This document shows positions 1 to 9,368 of a DNA stretch of 52,994 bases, piece after piece (position 1 is the first letter of the stretch; each line of letters opens with the position of its first letter). A model generated the notes under the pieces. The model did no database searches. It was not told the DNA's origin and saw only the letters and a list, made by a program, of their open reading frames with translations. The position numbers and the translations under genes are program-made. Source of the DNA: Bremia lactucae. Taxonomy: Eukaryota; Oomycota; Peronosporomycetes; Peronosporales; Peronosporaceae. The stretch covers positions 6,763,062 to 6,816,055 of the forward strand of contig NC_090619.1 in assembly GCF_004359215.1 (NCBI RefSeq), written 5' to 3'.

Positions 1-1134
1 GTGCATGCGTCTACAACGCATACACCGTTCTTTGTGAATGGCTTACGCCATCCTCGCATACCCACCCAATTAGAGGGATCCTCTAGTTTAAGGGGGGAGG
101 GGTGGACTCGCACGAGCAAATCCAATTCTGGCTCATGCTCATCACGCGTCGAAGTTAACAACACGCGAGTGATGTCGATGTCGAAGAAATCGACATCGAA
201 GATGAGAATGATCTCATGGCAGAATGCACAAAGCGTACTGAAAAAGACAAAACAAATGAGTTAGCAGAAGAGTTTCTGCTAACTCGAGAATCAATAATCC
301 GTTTTGTTCAGGATTCAATTGCTAACGCAGTGGACCGATAGAAACAGAATGCAGACAAACATGGAAGAGCAAATGTTCATTCATTTAAAGTTAATGACCT
401 AGTGCTACTCTCTACGGTAAACTTACCTAAGCGATTAGTCACTAATGTGGGTAGCAGTAAACTACTACCCAAGTTCATTGGGCCTTTCCGTGTACTGCAT
501 CGAAGAGGCAATGCGTACACAATAGAATTGCCACGTAGGATGCGAACGCATCCTACGTTTTACGTTGGTCGGCTCCGCCCGTACCATCAGTACGCGGCTT
601 CTTCCGAGGACGGATTTGACCACCCTTCTCAAGAATCCCCAAAAGATTCTTGTGATCGCGAACCAGATTCTCATGTTGAACCTGAAGTTTCTCATGCCGG
701 TTTCCGAATATCCTCGAAACTACGATAAGCTGACGACAGCTCATCGCGAACAGCATGATACTTCCGTTCGTACTCCAACATGTAGTACGCACTCTTCGAA
801 CGGTCTTCCAACCGCTCGATATGGTGAGCCTGCACCGTCTGCTCCAATGAGCGACGCTTGCCGCGCTCGTGGTCAAGTTTCTCCTCCAAATCATGGAGGA
901 AGCGGTCGATTTTCTTGATCTTCGACTCTAGATCCGACATTCGGTTCGGATCTAATTTTTCCTACTCCACCACAACCATTGGTGGATCACTACGGTGGTC
1001 AGCGTTTCCTTGTGGAACGTATCCGGAACCATCGGGATGTGAAGGGGCTGCGAACGAATTATCTTGTTCGCTGGTCACATAGCGACCACTCCATCCAAGA
1101 CAGTCAGAGTGATTGTCGTTTAAGGGAGGGGTGA
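1..1134 (+). pseudogene. Family A gypsy (element A1): pol 3' end, integrase C-terminus to chromodomain
   Basis: C-terminal part of a Ty3/gypsy pol polyprotein, cut by the left edge of the window. Positions 1-90 encode the end of the integrase core (HTPFFVNGLRHPRIPTQLE). A GPF/Y module follows at about 402-600 (FIGPFRVLHRRGNAYTIELP, then FYVGRLRPYHQY). A Ser/Pro-rich linker runs to about 957. A chromodomain in another frame (QRFLVERIRNHRDVKG, YLVRW) covers 961-1131 and stops with TGA at 1132. Stops and frame changes near 265, 340, 726 and 916 show that it is broken. Compared with A2 and A3, about 1.1 kb is missing between the chromodomain YLVRW and the LTR. An open coiled-coil-like frame lies on the minus strand at 692-940; I read it as a shadow of the linker. 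Confidence 0.85.
1122..1134 (+). other. Polypurine tract of element A1
   Basis: AAGGGAGGGGTGA lies directly before the TGTAAC start of the LTR. This is the expected position for the plus-strand primer of an LTR retrotransposon. The same tract, read on the minus strand, precedes the 3' LTRs of A2 (24370 on) and A3 (35248 on). Confidence 0.8.
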
Positions 1135-1551
1135 TGTAACGGGGTGTATCGTTACATGAAATTAACACTTAAAGGTTGTTAATTAATATATCATCTAAAA
1201 ATAGATAATATTTGCAGGATATAACTTCATATAGTAATATTCAAAATTCTTGCCATAAATAGGTATAGACCATTATACCTATTTATTCCGCCGACTAATC
1301 AGGTGTAGGAGTAATCAAAGAGAGAGTTACAGATAAGATAGAGATAAGAATTCAATTACATGTTTAGTATTAGATTATAATTAAATTAGCATTTACAAAG
1401 ATAGAAAAGGATCTTTAAGCTAGTTACCTTAAAGAGAAGTCTTCCTCTGCACGTACTAGTGTACGTGAAATAACGTGAGGCACCACTCGCAACTGAAGCA
1501 GTGCGAAGTGGACTTGTACTGAAACAGTACAAGTCGTAGTGCCCCGTTACA
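1135..1551 (+). repeat. Family A LTR, 3' LTR of element A1
   Basis: 417 bp, beginning TGTAACGGGG and ending CCCCGTTACA, so the ends form a 10-bp inverted repeat with the usual TG...CA. The same repeat recurs as a solo LTR at 50320-50765, and in broken form at 5685-5977, 24160-24369, 34931-35247 and 42500-42875. It follows the polypurine tract directly, so it is a 3' LTR. The 5' partner lies outside the window. Confidence 0.88.
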
Positions 1552-2083
1552 TCTTTGGTTAAAATTATAGCAGACACATCCAATATTTGGTAGAAATGAA
1601 TGAGCTGTCAAAACGAGTAAGTTTCTTGCTGTCGATGAAAAGATGTTGATATTGCCACCCGACCACCCGATCATGCTCCGAACTTATATAACTTTCTCTG
1701 CAAGGGATAGATTAAGAATTTCGAGTCAACAGAGGCCATTAAATGAAAAAAAAAATTATTATAGATGCTTGCGTATTAGTAATTTGGCCTGACACTATAT
1801 TAAATGTAGAGATATCGACTTAAAAACATTAATAGTTGATGTACTAAGCACGACTTCCAATAATGCAATACTATATTTATACATTTCTTTTCGTGATCAG
1901 AAATTATATTAAGTCGGGGTATTTGTCGAATCATGCGTCACGTCAAAGCGATCGATGGAGAATTGGATGCTGGTCAATATCTTTTGAATACTCACCATAG
2001 CATCTCTAACGAAAAGTAGACTCTACAAAACGAAGACGCCAGAATCAACAATGTATGATTTTACGTAGCATCGACCACTAAAG
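1552..2083. other. Intergenic, no feature recognised
   Basis: AT-rich sequence between the family A LTR and the 3' end of the ELL-like gene. No convincing ORF or repeat seen. It should hold the 3' UTR of the minus-strand gene that ends at 2084. Confidence 0.6.
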
Positions 2084-3722
2084 CTAACGCACCTCCCTTT
2101 TACAGCTGGACGCCTCAATGACCGGTTGAAGTGCGCTGCTGTGCGACGCCAACTCAGCTCGGAGGTGCTCACCTTCGATCTTTATCATCATGATCGAATA
2201 AGCCTGTTTATAAAGGCAGTTAGTACAAGTTGCAGGAACAACAACTGATGTTTCAATGCGAACCTTATCCAGCAGCTGCCAATCACGCTGAAATTGCTCA
2301 TGCGTCTCAACAAACGAGTCATAGTCATTCACATCCAGGATGACTGAGCGGCCATGGTAATTCGCTAGTCGTTCACAAATTTGTTTGATAGTAGGCGGAA
2401 GAAATGACAGGTCAGGCAAACGCGCCTGCTTCACCCGATCAGATACAAGCGCTGATCGCACGCGTGCACGCTTAACCTCCGGGCCAGAGTTTGGTAGCGT
2501 GGCTATTTTCAACGAATTTGAATGTTGCTTAACTTTAACATCCTTTGCTTCTACCGCATCCAGTTCGCCCTTGGCTCGCTGATTGTTATTGCGCGTTTCT
2601 GTTGTTTTGTACTCTGCCTCCTTGGGCCGACTGATTGAATTGAAAGCAGATTCGCCTTGTACATCTGCCGCCAACGTGCTTTGATGTTGCTCACGTTTGC
2701 CTGTTACAACAAAAGTGTCGACCTTCTTTGCTGCTTTTGCTGAAGTTCGTTTAAAACAGCGTTGACCGATCCCGGTGCCATCTTTGTCCAATTTCGAAGG
2801 ATTAGATTCGTGTGACTTTTCCTCTCGAGCAGCAGTTGCAATTATTGTGCTGATAGCTGGTGCAATTAGCTCTTCGCTTTCACCATTATTTGTTTCGACC
2901 CCTTTCTCATTTGACAGGGCTTCCTCAGCATCGGCATTAGACTTCTTTTCAATCTGCTCTTTGATTTTATCGGCGTCTGTAGACGACAATGCAGAAAGAA
3001 GCACACATGTCCTTGAAGCACAAAGTCAGCTTCGCCCTTTCATCTGTGTAAATAATTTCACTTACTGCTTGGAATCGACAATTTTTGACAACGCGCCACA
3101 AGAAAGACTCAAAGATGTCCTAACATTACTCCTTTTCGACGAGCTTGTCAGTCGTTGCCTTTTCGTTGGTTTCGCTACTTTAGAATTGATGAGCTTTGAC
3201 GCACGAGACTTGGATTCGAGCACAGACTTGGCGTGCTTGTCCTTAATGCGACCCTTTTCAGTGGCGTCCAAAAGACGCTGCACCAGCAGCTTCTGGTGGA
3301 TTGCACCCGTTTTATAGACATTAAAGCCGCAGATAGACTCGCCAGCGTCACGTCTGAATGTGCAGACGTAGTTGATGTTTGGATTCTCTTCGAACGACAA
3401 CAGTTCGTACTGCTCTTCCGTGTTCTCGCCAGCACACTCGCTCGCGGTATTAAGTGTCATCACGCTTGTCTTTCTATTGCTTCCACGGGTCGTGGATGCT
3501 CCGTCACAAACCGGAACATTTAAACGAAGTGCAACATGCTCTGGTTTCTGGCGAAGCTTCTGCAATAGTTCAGGCGTGAGTCGCACTCTAGCTGCCCATA
3601 CTGGAGGCGCCGCTTCGCAGTCGTGTAGCGCATACTAAACGAATCGATATTAAGAAGTAAGGTATAGCCAACAGATAGCACATCCATTCGTTCGCATTTC
3701 CCACCCTAGCATTCGTCTCCAT
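2084..3722 (-). CDS. Three-exon nuclear-type protein, possibly RNA polymerase II elongation factor ELL-like
   Basis: Proposed exons are 3722-3705, 3634-3066 and 3011-2084, giving about 504 aa. Intron 2 (3065-3012, 54 nt) starts GTAAGTG, has a CTGAC branch-like motif and ends TTCAAG; it joins two long frames exactly in phase. Intron 1 (3704-3635, 70 nt; GTGGGA...TTTAG) is less certain. I propose it because the frame stays open upstream of codon 3586 but has no ATG of its own. The N-terminus (VWAARVRLTPELLQKLRQK) and a KTGAIHQKLLVQRLLDA stretch recall the ELL N-terminal domain. The middle is Lys/Ser-rich and low complexity. The last ~110 aa (about DSFVETHEQFQRDW) could be a diverged occludin/ELL domain. 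ELL proteins act with Pol II in the nucleus. The family call is inference; it may be an unrelated oomycete-specific protein. Confidence 0.6.
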
Positions 3723-4249
3723 GTTCTGCAAAAGTAGGATTGTTGCTATGTTTTGATCAAATACAACGCATATATTCGAGCACAGATGTTTTAATGTTAA
3801 GAAATTGCGATTTCCTTGCTCACATCACCATTTTATACCGAATAGTTTAATATTTTACGTTAAAAAATTGTTCTTAGACAAGAAGCTGATCTTGTTTAAC
3901 AAGGCACAGTTCTGTGCTTTTCTCGCGTCATTCTTTTCTAAAATGTGCCCACTAAACAACACGATACGTCTCGTGCACTGCGAACGATTTTTCTTATAAT
4001 GACGTGCATTCTGATTATAAAACTCTTTCCACTACGGACACGACTGCTGATGTGTGTGTTGTTCTCAAATCTTTGACTTCTCGTTCAATGGACTGCGTAT
4101 GTAACTATGGAGCAATATTAGTATCGGAAGTTACACAGGCGATATTAACATAAAAAATAATACATGGAATATTAATATTGTGCTCGGCTTCTTTTAAACC
4201 AATCGGTGAGTCGCTGGCCAATTGGTCGTCATCGGCACCCTAATACATA
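3723..4249. promoter_or_regulatory. Divergent intergenic region between the ELL-like and WD40 genes
   Basis: About 0.5 kb AT-rich spacer with the two genes transcribed away from each other, so both promoters should be here. A CCAAT-like CCAATCGGTGAG lies about 50 nt before the WD40 start and CCAATTGG lies closer. No individual transcription start could be assigned. Confidence 0.5.
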
Positions 4250-5401
4250 ATGGCTACGACTGCGCTGGCGGATCATGTGCTTCTGCTTGGCTCAAGCCAA
4301 GAGAATCAGCTTCTCGTTGCCGATGCGGCGACTGGCGCACAGTTATATTGCTTTAAGAATTGTCGCTCGGCGCTCAAGGGGGTACTCGTGGTACCTCGTA
4401 CCGACCACTTTGTGGCTGTGCAGGATGGCAGACTGGCACTCAACCTGTGGAACTGGGGGAAAGACATGCCCGTGTGGAAGTGCCACGTTGCTGAGAAGAT
4501 GGGACCAGTTGCTTCCTCCCGCTGTGGCAACTTTCTCTTCGTTGGCGCTGAATCGGGCAAAGTATACATCTGGGACGTGAAGACCGGCGAGCTGGTGACG
4601 GTGTTTGACGCACACTACAAGCGTGTGTCGGATCTGTCGCTAACATCAGACGATTCTCACTTAATTACGGCTGGGGAAGATGCTCTAGTGCATGCTTGGA
4701 GGCTTGTGGATCTACTGGACGAACCGGACGCAGCCTCGAGTTTCCAGCAGGGGGCCACGCCTGTCGTGAGTTTCACGGATCATGTGCTGCCTATCACATC
4801 CGTGCATGTGGGTCTTGGTGGCGTCAATGCTCGTATATTTACCTCATCCTTGGATCGCATGTGCAAAATCTGGTCACTTAATTCATCCCAGTGCCTCTTT
4901 AGCGTATCTTGCCCATCGTACGTCACTACTTGTATTGCTGACCCCATGGAGCAGCGGCTTTTCATGGGTTGTGGGAATGGACAGATCTATACTGTTGACT
5001 TAAATGCAGCTGCCACTTCCGTCACGGCAGCAAATGCTCGTGTTGCAAGTACTTCTACTGATTCTGCACCGTGGGGCCCGGCTTTGTTGCCAGATTCGTT
5101 CGAAGGTCACGAATGCAGTATCACTACGCTGCAGATCCACGCTAGTGGCGTGTTCCTGGTGTCAGGAGATGAGGCTGGCGTTGTACACGTTTGGGACAGT
5201 CTGAGTCGCCAATCACTTCGCAACATTAAGTTATTTAAGGGAAAAGTCACCGCTCTGGTACTGCTTCCTCGGCCACGTAATCTCTATTACCAGGCCAAGT
5301 CTCCTGTTGGACCGGGAAATGATGACATAGACAACATAATGGCCACCTCGCTTCCTGTTGCCCCGCTTAAGAAATACATGAATGCCACGAACGACAATTA
5401 G
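4250..5401 (+). CDS. WD40-repeat protein of the IPI3/WDR18 family
   Basis: Complete 383-aa intronless ORF starting ATGGCTACGACT. WD40 signatures are visible in order: GKVYIWDVKTGELV (about residues 103-116), HYKRVSDLSLTSDD then DALVHAWRLVDLLD (about 143-156), MCKIWSLNSSQCL (about 203-215) and AGVVHVWDSLSRQS (about 308-321). The wording SGKVYIWDVKTGEL, HYKRV and AWRLVDLL is characteristic of IPI3/WDR18, the WD40 partner of IPI1 and IPI2/PELP1 in the Rix1 complex. That complex acts in nuclear ITS2 processing and 60S subunit maturation and, in some organisms, in replication licensing. The length is somewhat shorter than yeast or human homologues. The gene looks intact, has a balanced GC content and is flanked by repeats only on its right. 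Confidence 0.85.
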   Translation: MATTALADHVLLLGSSQENQLLVADAATGAQLYCFKNCRSALKGVLVVPRTDHFVAVQDGRLALNLWNWGKDMPVWKCHVAEKMGPVASSRCGNFLFVGAESGKVYIWDVKTGELVTVFDAHYKRVSDLSLTSDDSHLITAGEDALVHAWRLVDLLDEPDAASSFQQGATPVVSFTDHVLPITSVHVGLGGVNARIFTSSLDRMCKIWSLNSSQCLFSVSCPSYVTTCIADPMEQRLFMGCGNGQIYTVDLNAAATSVTAANARVASTSTDSAPWGPALLPDSFEGHECSITTLQIHASGVFLVSGDEAGVVHVWDSLSRQSLRNIKLFKGKVTALVLLPRPRNLYYQAKSPVGPGNDDIDNIMATSLPVAPLKKYMNATNDN

Positions 5402-5684
5402 TCAGCCAATAATATGTTGGTATCATTGAAAATAGACAATGCTTTTCACTTCGTATTTTGTACGATTTACACTTATCACATAGTGGGTGCGCTGAGAAAT
5501 TATACAATTTCAACAATGTGTCCTCAATATACAAACACATTTGGTATCTCTGCTATTATAGCAAATGAGTACTGGATAAAATTAAAGGATAATGCTAAAA
5601 TTTTCGTAATCTGATATTTATTAATTAAATTACCTTCGATACTGAGCAAGATCACCATCTTGGTCGGCCCAGCAATTATACGTG
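5402..5684. other. 3' flank of the WD40 gene, no feature recognised
   Basis: AT-rich DNA between the WD40 stop codon and the truncated LTR. It probably holds the 3' UTR. Short open frames here are not supported. Confidence 0.5.
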
Positions 5685-5977
5685 TCCATTGGTAGATATA
5701 TACCATTAAATCTACTTTCTCCGCGGTCCAGTCAGCGCTGGACGCGCGCAAAAAGAAAGTCAGATAAGACTTTATTACATGTTTTGTATTAGTTTTTAAT
5801 TAAGTTAGTATTAAGAAGATAGACAAGAAAAACTTAATTAAATCAATACAGTTTTTTTAATTAACCCTCTTTAAAGCAAGTGTTTTGAAGAGAGTCTTCC
5901 TCTGCATGTACCAGTGTACGTGGAGTGAAGTGAGGCACCACTCGCAAGGTTGTACAAGTCAGTTGTGCCCCGTTACA
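5685..5977 (+). repeat. Family A LTR, 5' truncated
   Basis: Matches the family A LTR from its TCCATTGGTAGATATA segment onward, through CAGCGCTGGACGCGCG and CTTAATTAA, to the end GCCCCGTTACA. The first ~170 bp are missing and no internal element sequence adjoins, so it is a solo or truncated remnant. Confidence 0.7.
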
Positions 5978-6143
5978 CATAATACCTTAAAGAATTCGAT
6001 GGCTTTCACCCGGCACACTTTAATATTATTTGAATTCCAGCCAATGTACCGGCCACGATTAAACACCAATGTATGCAATGAAGTTTAAGCCATTACAGCA
6101 TAAAGTACACATGTTCAGTCGCGAAGAGCAATAACAATGCAGC

Positions 6144-6628
6144 TGTAGCGGAGCTACCTCGCTCCTAAAGTCAAAGAAAGACTTTCAGACTCAGCGAGTC
6201 ACTTAGTTCTACTGAACAAATGGGTTTAACAACTCAGGGAGTCGTACAAGCTATCAAAGCTTGATAATCCTAGTTCAAGGGATTCAGGGGTTCGTAGAAC
6301 GAAGTGGCAACAAGTGCCCAAGAGGATATACCTTAGAAAGGCTTCTATCTCTTACAGATCATTGCGCAAGCCTTAGAAAGGCACTTAACGCTTTAAGATC
6401 AAAAGGGAACTGCAGTTTATTTAATTATTTAAATCTAAAAAACTTACCTTAGCAAATTAAAATAATAGGTTTCGGCCGCCAGATTTATATCTGGCGGCGA
6501 GCACATTTATTACCCATTATAAATGGGTTTTAAGTAACTAACTATTTTTAAATTCGATAAAGGGTATTTTACCAATAAAGTTAATGTACCACAACAACGG
6601 TTCCCCAACCGATGTGAGCCCCATTACA
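6144..6628 (-). repeat. Family B LTR, 3' LTR of B1
   Basis: 485 bp. Read on the minus strand it starts TGTAATGGGG and ends GCTCCGCTACA. A 24-nt near-palindrome with GCCGCC/GGCGGC arms lies at 6475-6498 and has TATAAA in its centre on the coding strand, a likely promoter TATA box. In the stretches I aligned by eye, roughly one base in ten to fifteen differs from the 5' LTR, so the insertion is not recent. Confidence 0.88.
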
Positions 6629-6643
6629 CCCTCCCATCAGACT
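6629..6643 (-). other. Polypurine tract of B1
   Basis: Read on the minus strand it is a TCTGATGGGAGGG-type tract directly before TGTAATGGGG. The same tract precedes the 3' LTRs of B2 (21872-21885) and B5 (about 52961-52974). Confidence 0.7.
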
Positions 6644-6792
6644 GTTGGCACCGGGTGACAACATTCGCTTCATTTCCTCTGAGGTTGAGACCTATACAGC
6701 TAACCGTTTGGTTGAGCATTCCATTCCTTTGTCTAATGAGAATCAAGCGTGAATCACAGACTCTGAGCACCTTCCTCGACGATGAGGGAATA

Positions 6793-7558
6793 ATGGACTT
6801 TGAAAGTCACTCTCAATGAGAGGAGGAGGAAAAAGAGCGGCGTTCGCTCACGCCTTCTCCTCCGGACGAACGTCGGCGAGCCCCGAATCCCTATCCAGAA
6901 GTGGTGCCGCTGATGTCTTAACTGCATTGAGCAGGACACGGGACCCTGAGTCCAACATTATTATAAATCCTCTCGATGAAGAGCAAGAGCAGATAATCCT
7001 CATGAAGGAAAGAGCTCGTCGGCAAGCTGCCGAATAGCAAAAACTAAGGCTCATAGTGAATATAGATTCACTCCGCTTAGTGCGGACGACGTCTCGAAGA
7101 GATAGCGGGTCATAGCTTGGTCATCTGGATCTCTGGTGACCCGGCAAGGACGCCGGAGGAGATCGCTGCTCGCGACGCTCTTCATAAAAATACCTTACGC
7201 CGAAGGTAATGACGCGAATCCAGTATCTGACGCGTTTACGTGATCAAGCCCGTGGCTTCGGTGACCTCCATGAGGGAAATTCCGATCGTTTTGATTCCAA
7301 ACGAGAACTGGAAACGAAGTCTTGTTTGAGAAATGGGTCCACCGGGCCCGCAAACTCCGAAATATCTGGCATATCAGAGTGTCCGTGGATAGAGGTGATG
7401 TTCGTTTGGAACGGAAGCTTCCCTTCGACTTTGCTAAGCTTAAGGCAAAAGGCCAGTTACGTTCGGCATTTATGCCACAAAACGAAGAAAGGCCTAGCCA
7501 ATATTTCAGTGCTTCGGTTGACCGTACAACCAAGGATCGAGCCGCACTGAGGCTTTAG
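6793..7558 (+). pseudogene. Antisense ORF of family B (copy in B1)
   Basis: Reads on the strand opposite to gag-pol, between the pol stop (7577) and the 3' LTR. The two frames are tail to tail, about 18 bp apart. It starts ATGGACTTTGAAAGTCAC and ends DRTTKDRAALRL-stop at 7556-7558; an intact version would be roughly 250 aa. Visible parts: an acidic N-terminus, ERRSLTPSPPDERRRAPNP, then DVLTALSRT, ERARRQAAE, AGHSLVIW, TPEEIAARDAL, QYLTRLRDQARGFGDLHE and KLKAKGQLRSAF. This copy is interrupted, for example by TGA after residue 8, TAG at about 7036 and frameshifts near 7190 and 7320. Copies in B2 and B5 break at other places. Substitutions between copies are mostly at third positions of this frame. 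I recognise no domain. Confidence 0.6.
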
Positions 7559-7576
7559 ATCCACCTTATCCCCTGT

Positions 7577-7795
7577 TTAGTGGTGGGAAGTGTCGTTTGA
7601 CGCGAGTTGACCCTGAGCTTGGCGCTCAAAAACGTCAACGGCGTATGGGCAATCTTGCCGAAGAAGAGCCTCAAACTCCCAAGAGCTTTCGAAATAGGGA
7701 TACCCTAGCCACTTCACCAGATACTTGTATTGGTCCGTACGACGACGTCGCTTAAAAGTTTCTCCACGTAAAACTGAAGGTATCCCGCGCATCAA
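7577..7795 (-). pseudogene. B1 pol C-terminus: chromodomain
   Basis: Chromodomain signature QYKYLVKWLGYPYFESSWEF with the aromatic and Trp residues expected for a histone-tail-binding fold. It is preceded by a basic RRRRT stretch and followed by about 30 aa to the stop at 7577. Such domains at the integrase C-terminus define chromoviruses and direct integration to chromatin marks. It is in another frame from the GPF/Y module upstream (7933-8244), so pol is broken between them. Confidence 0.8.
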
Positions 7796-7932
7796 GCAGC
7801 GCGGGAGGGGGTCGAAACTTCGGCGGAAGCATTTGATGCTCTACATCACGAGGCGCAACTTCTCTGTGAGAGCCTTGCTCGGGTTGAGAGCTCTTTTGAG
7901 GTGGTTCGGGACAGTCTTTTGATGCTTAAACG

Positions 7933-8244
7933 TCAGCAACCTCGTTTAGAGGGCCAGCTGGACACCCCTGGTGAGGATCCAGCAATCTGCGGCACGACCG
8001 CCTGTCTCGGCGCAAGCGCCTTTACGTTCACGTGGGAAGGGTCCCGATTTGGTTTAAGCAAGCCAATGTAAAGCACTGGGTTGGTACGCAGCTTGCTAAA
8101 AAGGTTTAGCGTGTAAGCTAGTCCCTTCTTGGCCACGATTGTAAATGGTCCAATAAAGCGCGGGCGCAATTTGGTCTTGAAGGCCGCGGAAACCAAGTTG
8201 GTAGGTAGGTCTTTAGCGTTTAATAAGACTCGGTCTCCGACCAT
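7933..8244 (-). pseudogene. B1 integrase GPF/Y module
   Basis: VGDRVLLNAKDLPT, KLRPRFIGPFTIVAKKG and PVLYIGLLKPNRD match the GPF/Y module that follows the integrase core in Ty3/gypsy elements. A nearly identical copy is at 20186-20578 in B2. The frame ends at 7933 before the chromodomain. Confidence 0.8.
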
Positions 8245-8539
8245 ATAAGAATTAATACATCTTCTGCCTTGGGCATCCGCTTGTTATTTTTGTTTGTCTT
8301 GGCTATCAGCCATCATACCCCTCACATGTCTTAAGACACTTAATTGCGTCGCGAGAAATTCGCTTGTTTCCGAACGGTAACAGGGCTGATATCAGCAAGC
8401 CTATCGGCCTATTCTCCCTCACCAAGCCCTGAACCACGCAGTGGTATCATTAACGGAACGCGCGGGTGGGTATGACCGTTTATATAAAACGGAGTGTAGT
8501 CTTTAGAGGCATGAACAGCGTTATTTAACGCATATTCCA

Positions 8540-9333
8540 CTACTGGGGGCATTGAGCTCCAGCGCTTTGGTGTCTGAGCACGCACGCTGCGTAAAACGTC
8601 TTCAATGACGCGATTGACACGTTAGGTTTGACCGTCGGTCTGCTGATGGTCCGCAGTGGACATATCCAATCTGGTGCCAAGCACTCGAAAATTGATTTCC
8701 AGAATTTATTCGTGAAACGGGGATCCCGATCAGAGAAAATTGCCGCTAGCAAACCATATTGTCGAAAAACGCGATCGATTAATAGCTTAGCTGTACTCTC
8801 TCCATCAATGGAATTCGGCACGGCCGCTAAGTGAGCCATTTTGCTCAAGCGGTCAACAAAGACCACTATACTGGAGTTGCCGGCTGAATCTTTCGGCAGC
8901 CCAAAACCAAATCCATACTAGTGAACTCCCAGCATCCTATGCGGACGAGAAGACTCGCCAGTGGCGCAGTAGCATGTGCCGAGGGTTTAACACGTTGGCA
9001 CGTTTTGCATGTGCGAACATATGTGCTGACCCATTTATAGCGTTTCGGCCACCAAAAACTCTGGCTAATTGAGCCGTAGGTCTTTTCTATACCGAGATGA
9101 CCACCAAGAACAGTATCGTGTGCCTCATAGAGAATCCGGTACTTTAAATCCTCATCATGAGGAACAACGACACGCGGAGGGTCCGCGATGTCTGTGCAAT
9201 AAAGCAACAGGTTGTTATCGATAGAAAATCGACGTAACCTTGCACGCAAACGTGCCGATAATTTAATACCCGAATCCGAGTTCCTTAAGGCTCGCAGCAA
9301 AGATACACACTGTTCATCCTTGGCGTAAGCCAA
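8540..9333 (-). pseudogene. B1 integrase: zinc-binding domain and core
   Basis: 9333-8866 encodes the HHCC zinc-binding domain (YEAHDTVLGGHLG, then CKTCQRV) and the first acidic core residue (SMDLVLG). A frameshift follows near 8880. 8866-8540 continues with VVFVDRLSKMAHLAAVP and the second catalytic Asp in SDRDPRFT, then loses frame near 8690 before the catalytic Glu region. The canonical activity would be DNA 3'-processing and strand transfer; this copy cannot make an intact enzyme. Confidence 0.82.
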
Positions 9334-9368
9334 ACGGATTTATTCAGGAATAGGTGGCGAGATAGTCG

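Noticed and set aside
692..940. Coiled-coil protein (MSDLESKIKKIDRFLH start) on the minus strand, also seen at 25845-26165 and 36733-37113
   Set aside because: It lies opposite the pol linker between the GPF/Y module and the chromodomain, where the sense frame is readable on both sides. It is best explained as a shadow of the sense linker, unlike the true antisense-ORF region beyond the end of pol.
5978..6143. A gene or tRNA between the truncated LTR and B1
   Set aside because: Only 166 bp of AT-rich DNA; no stable cloverleaf or coding frame could be supported by eye.
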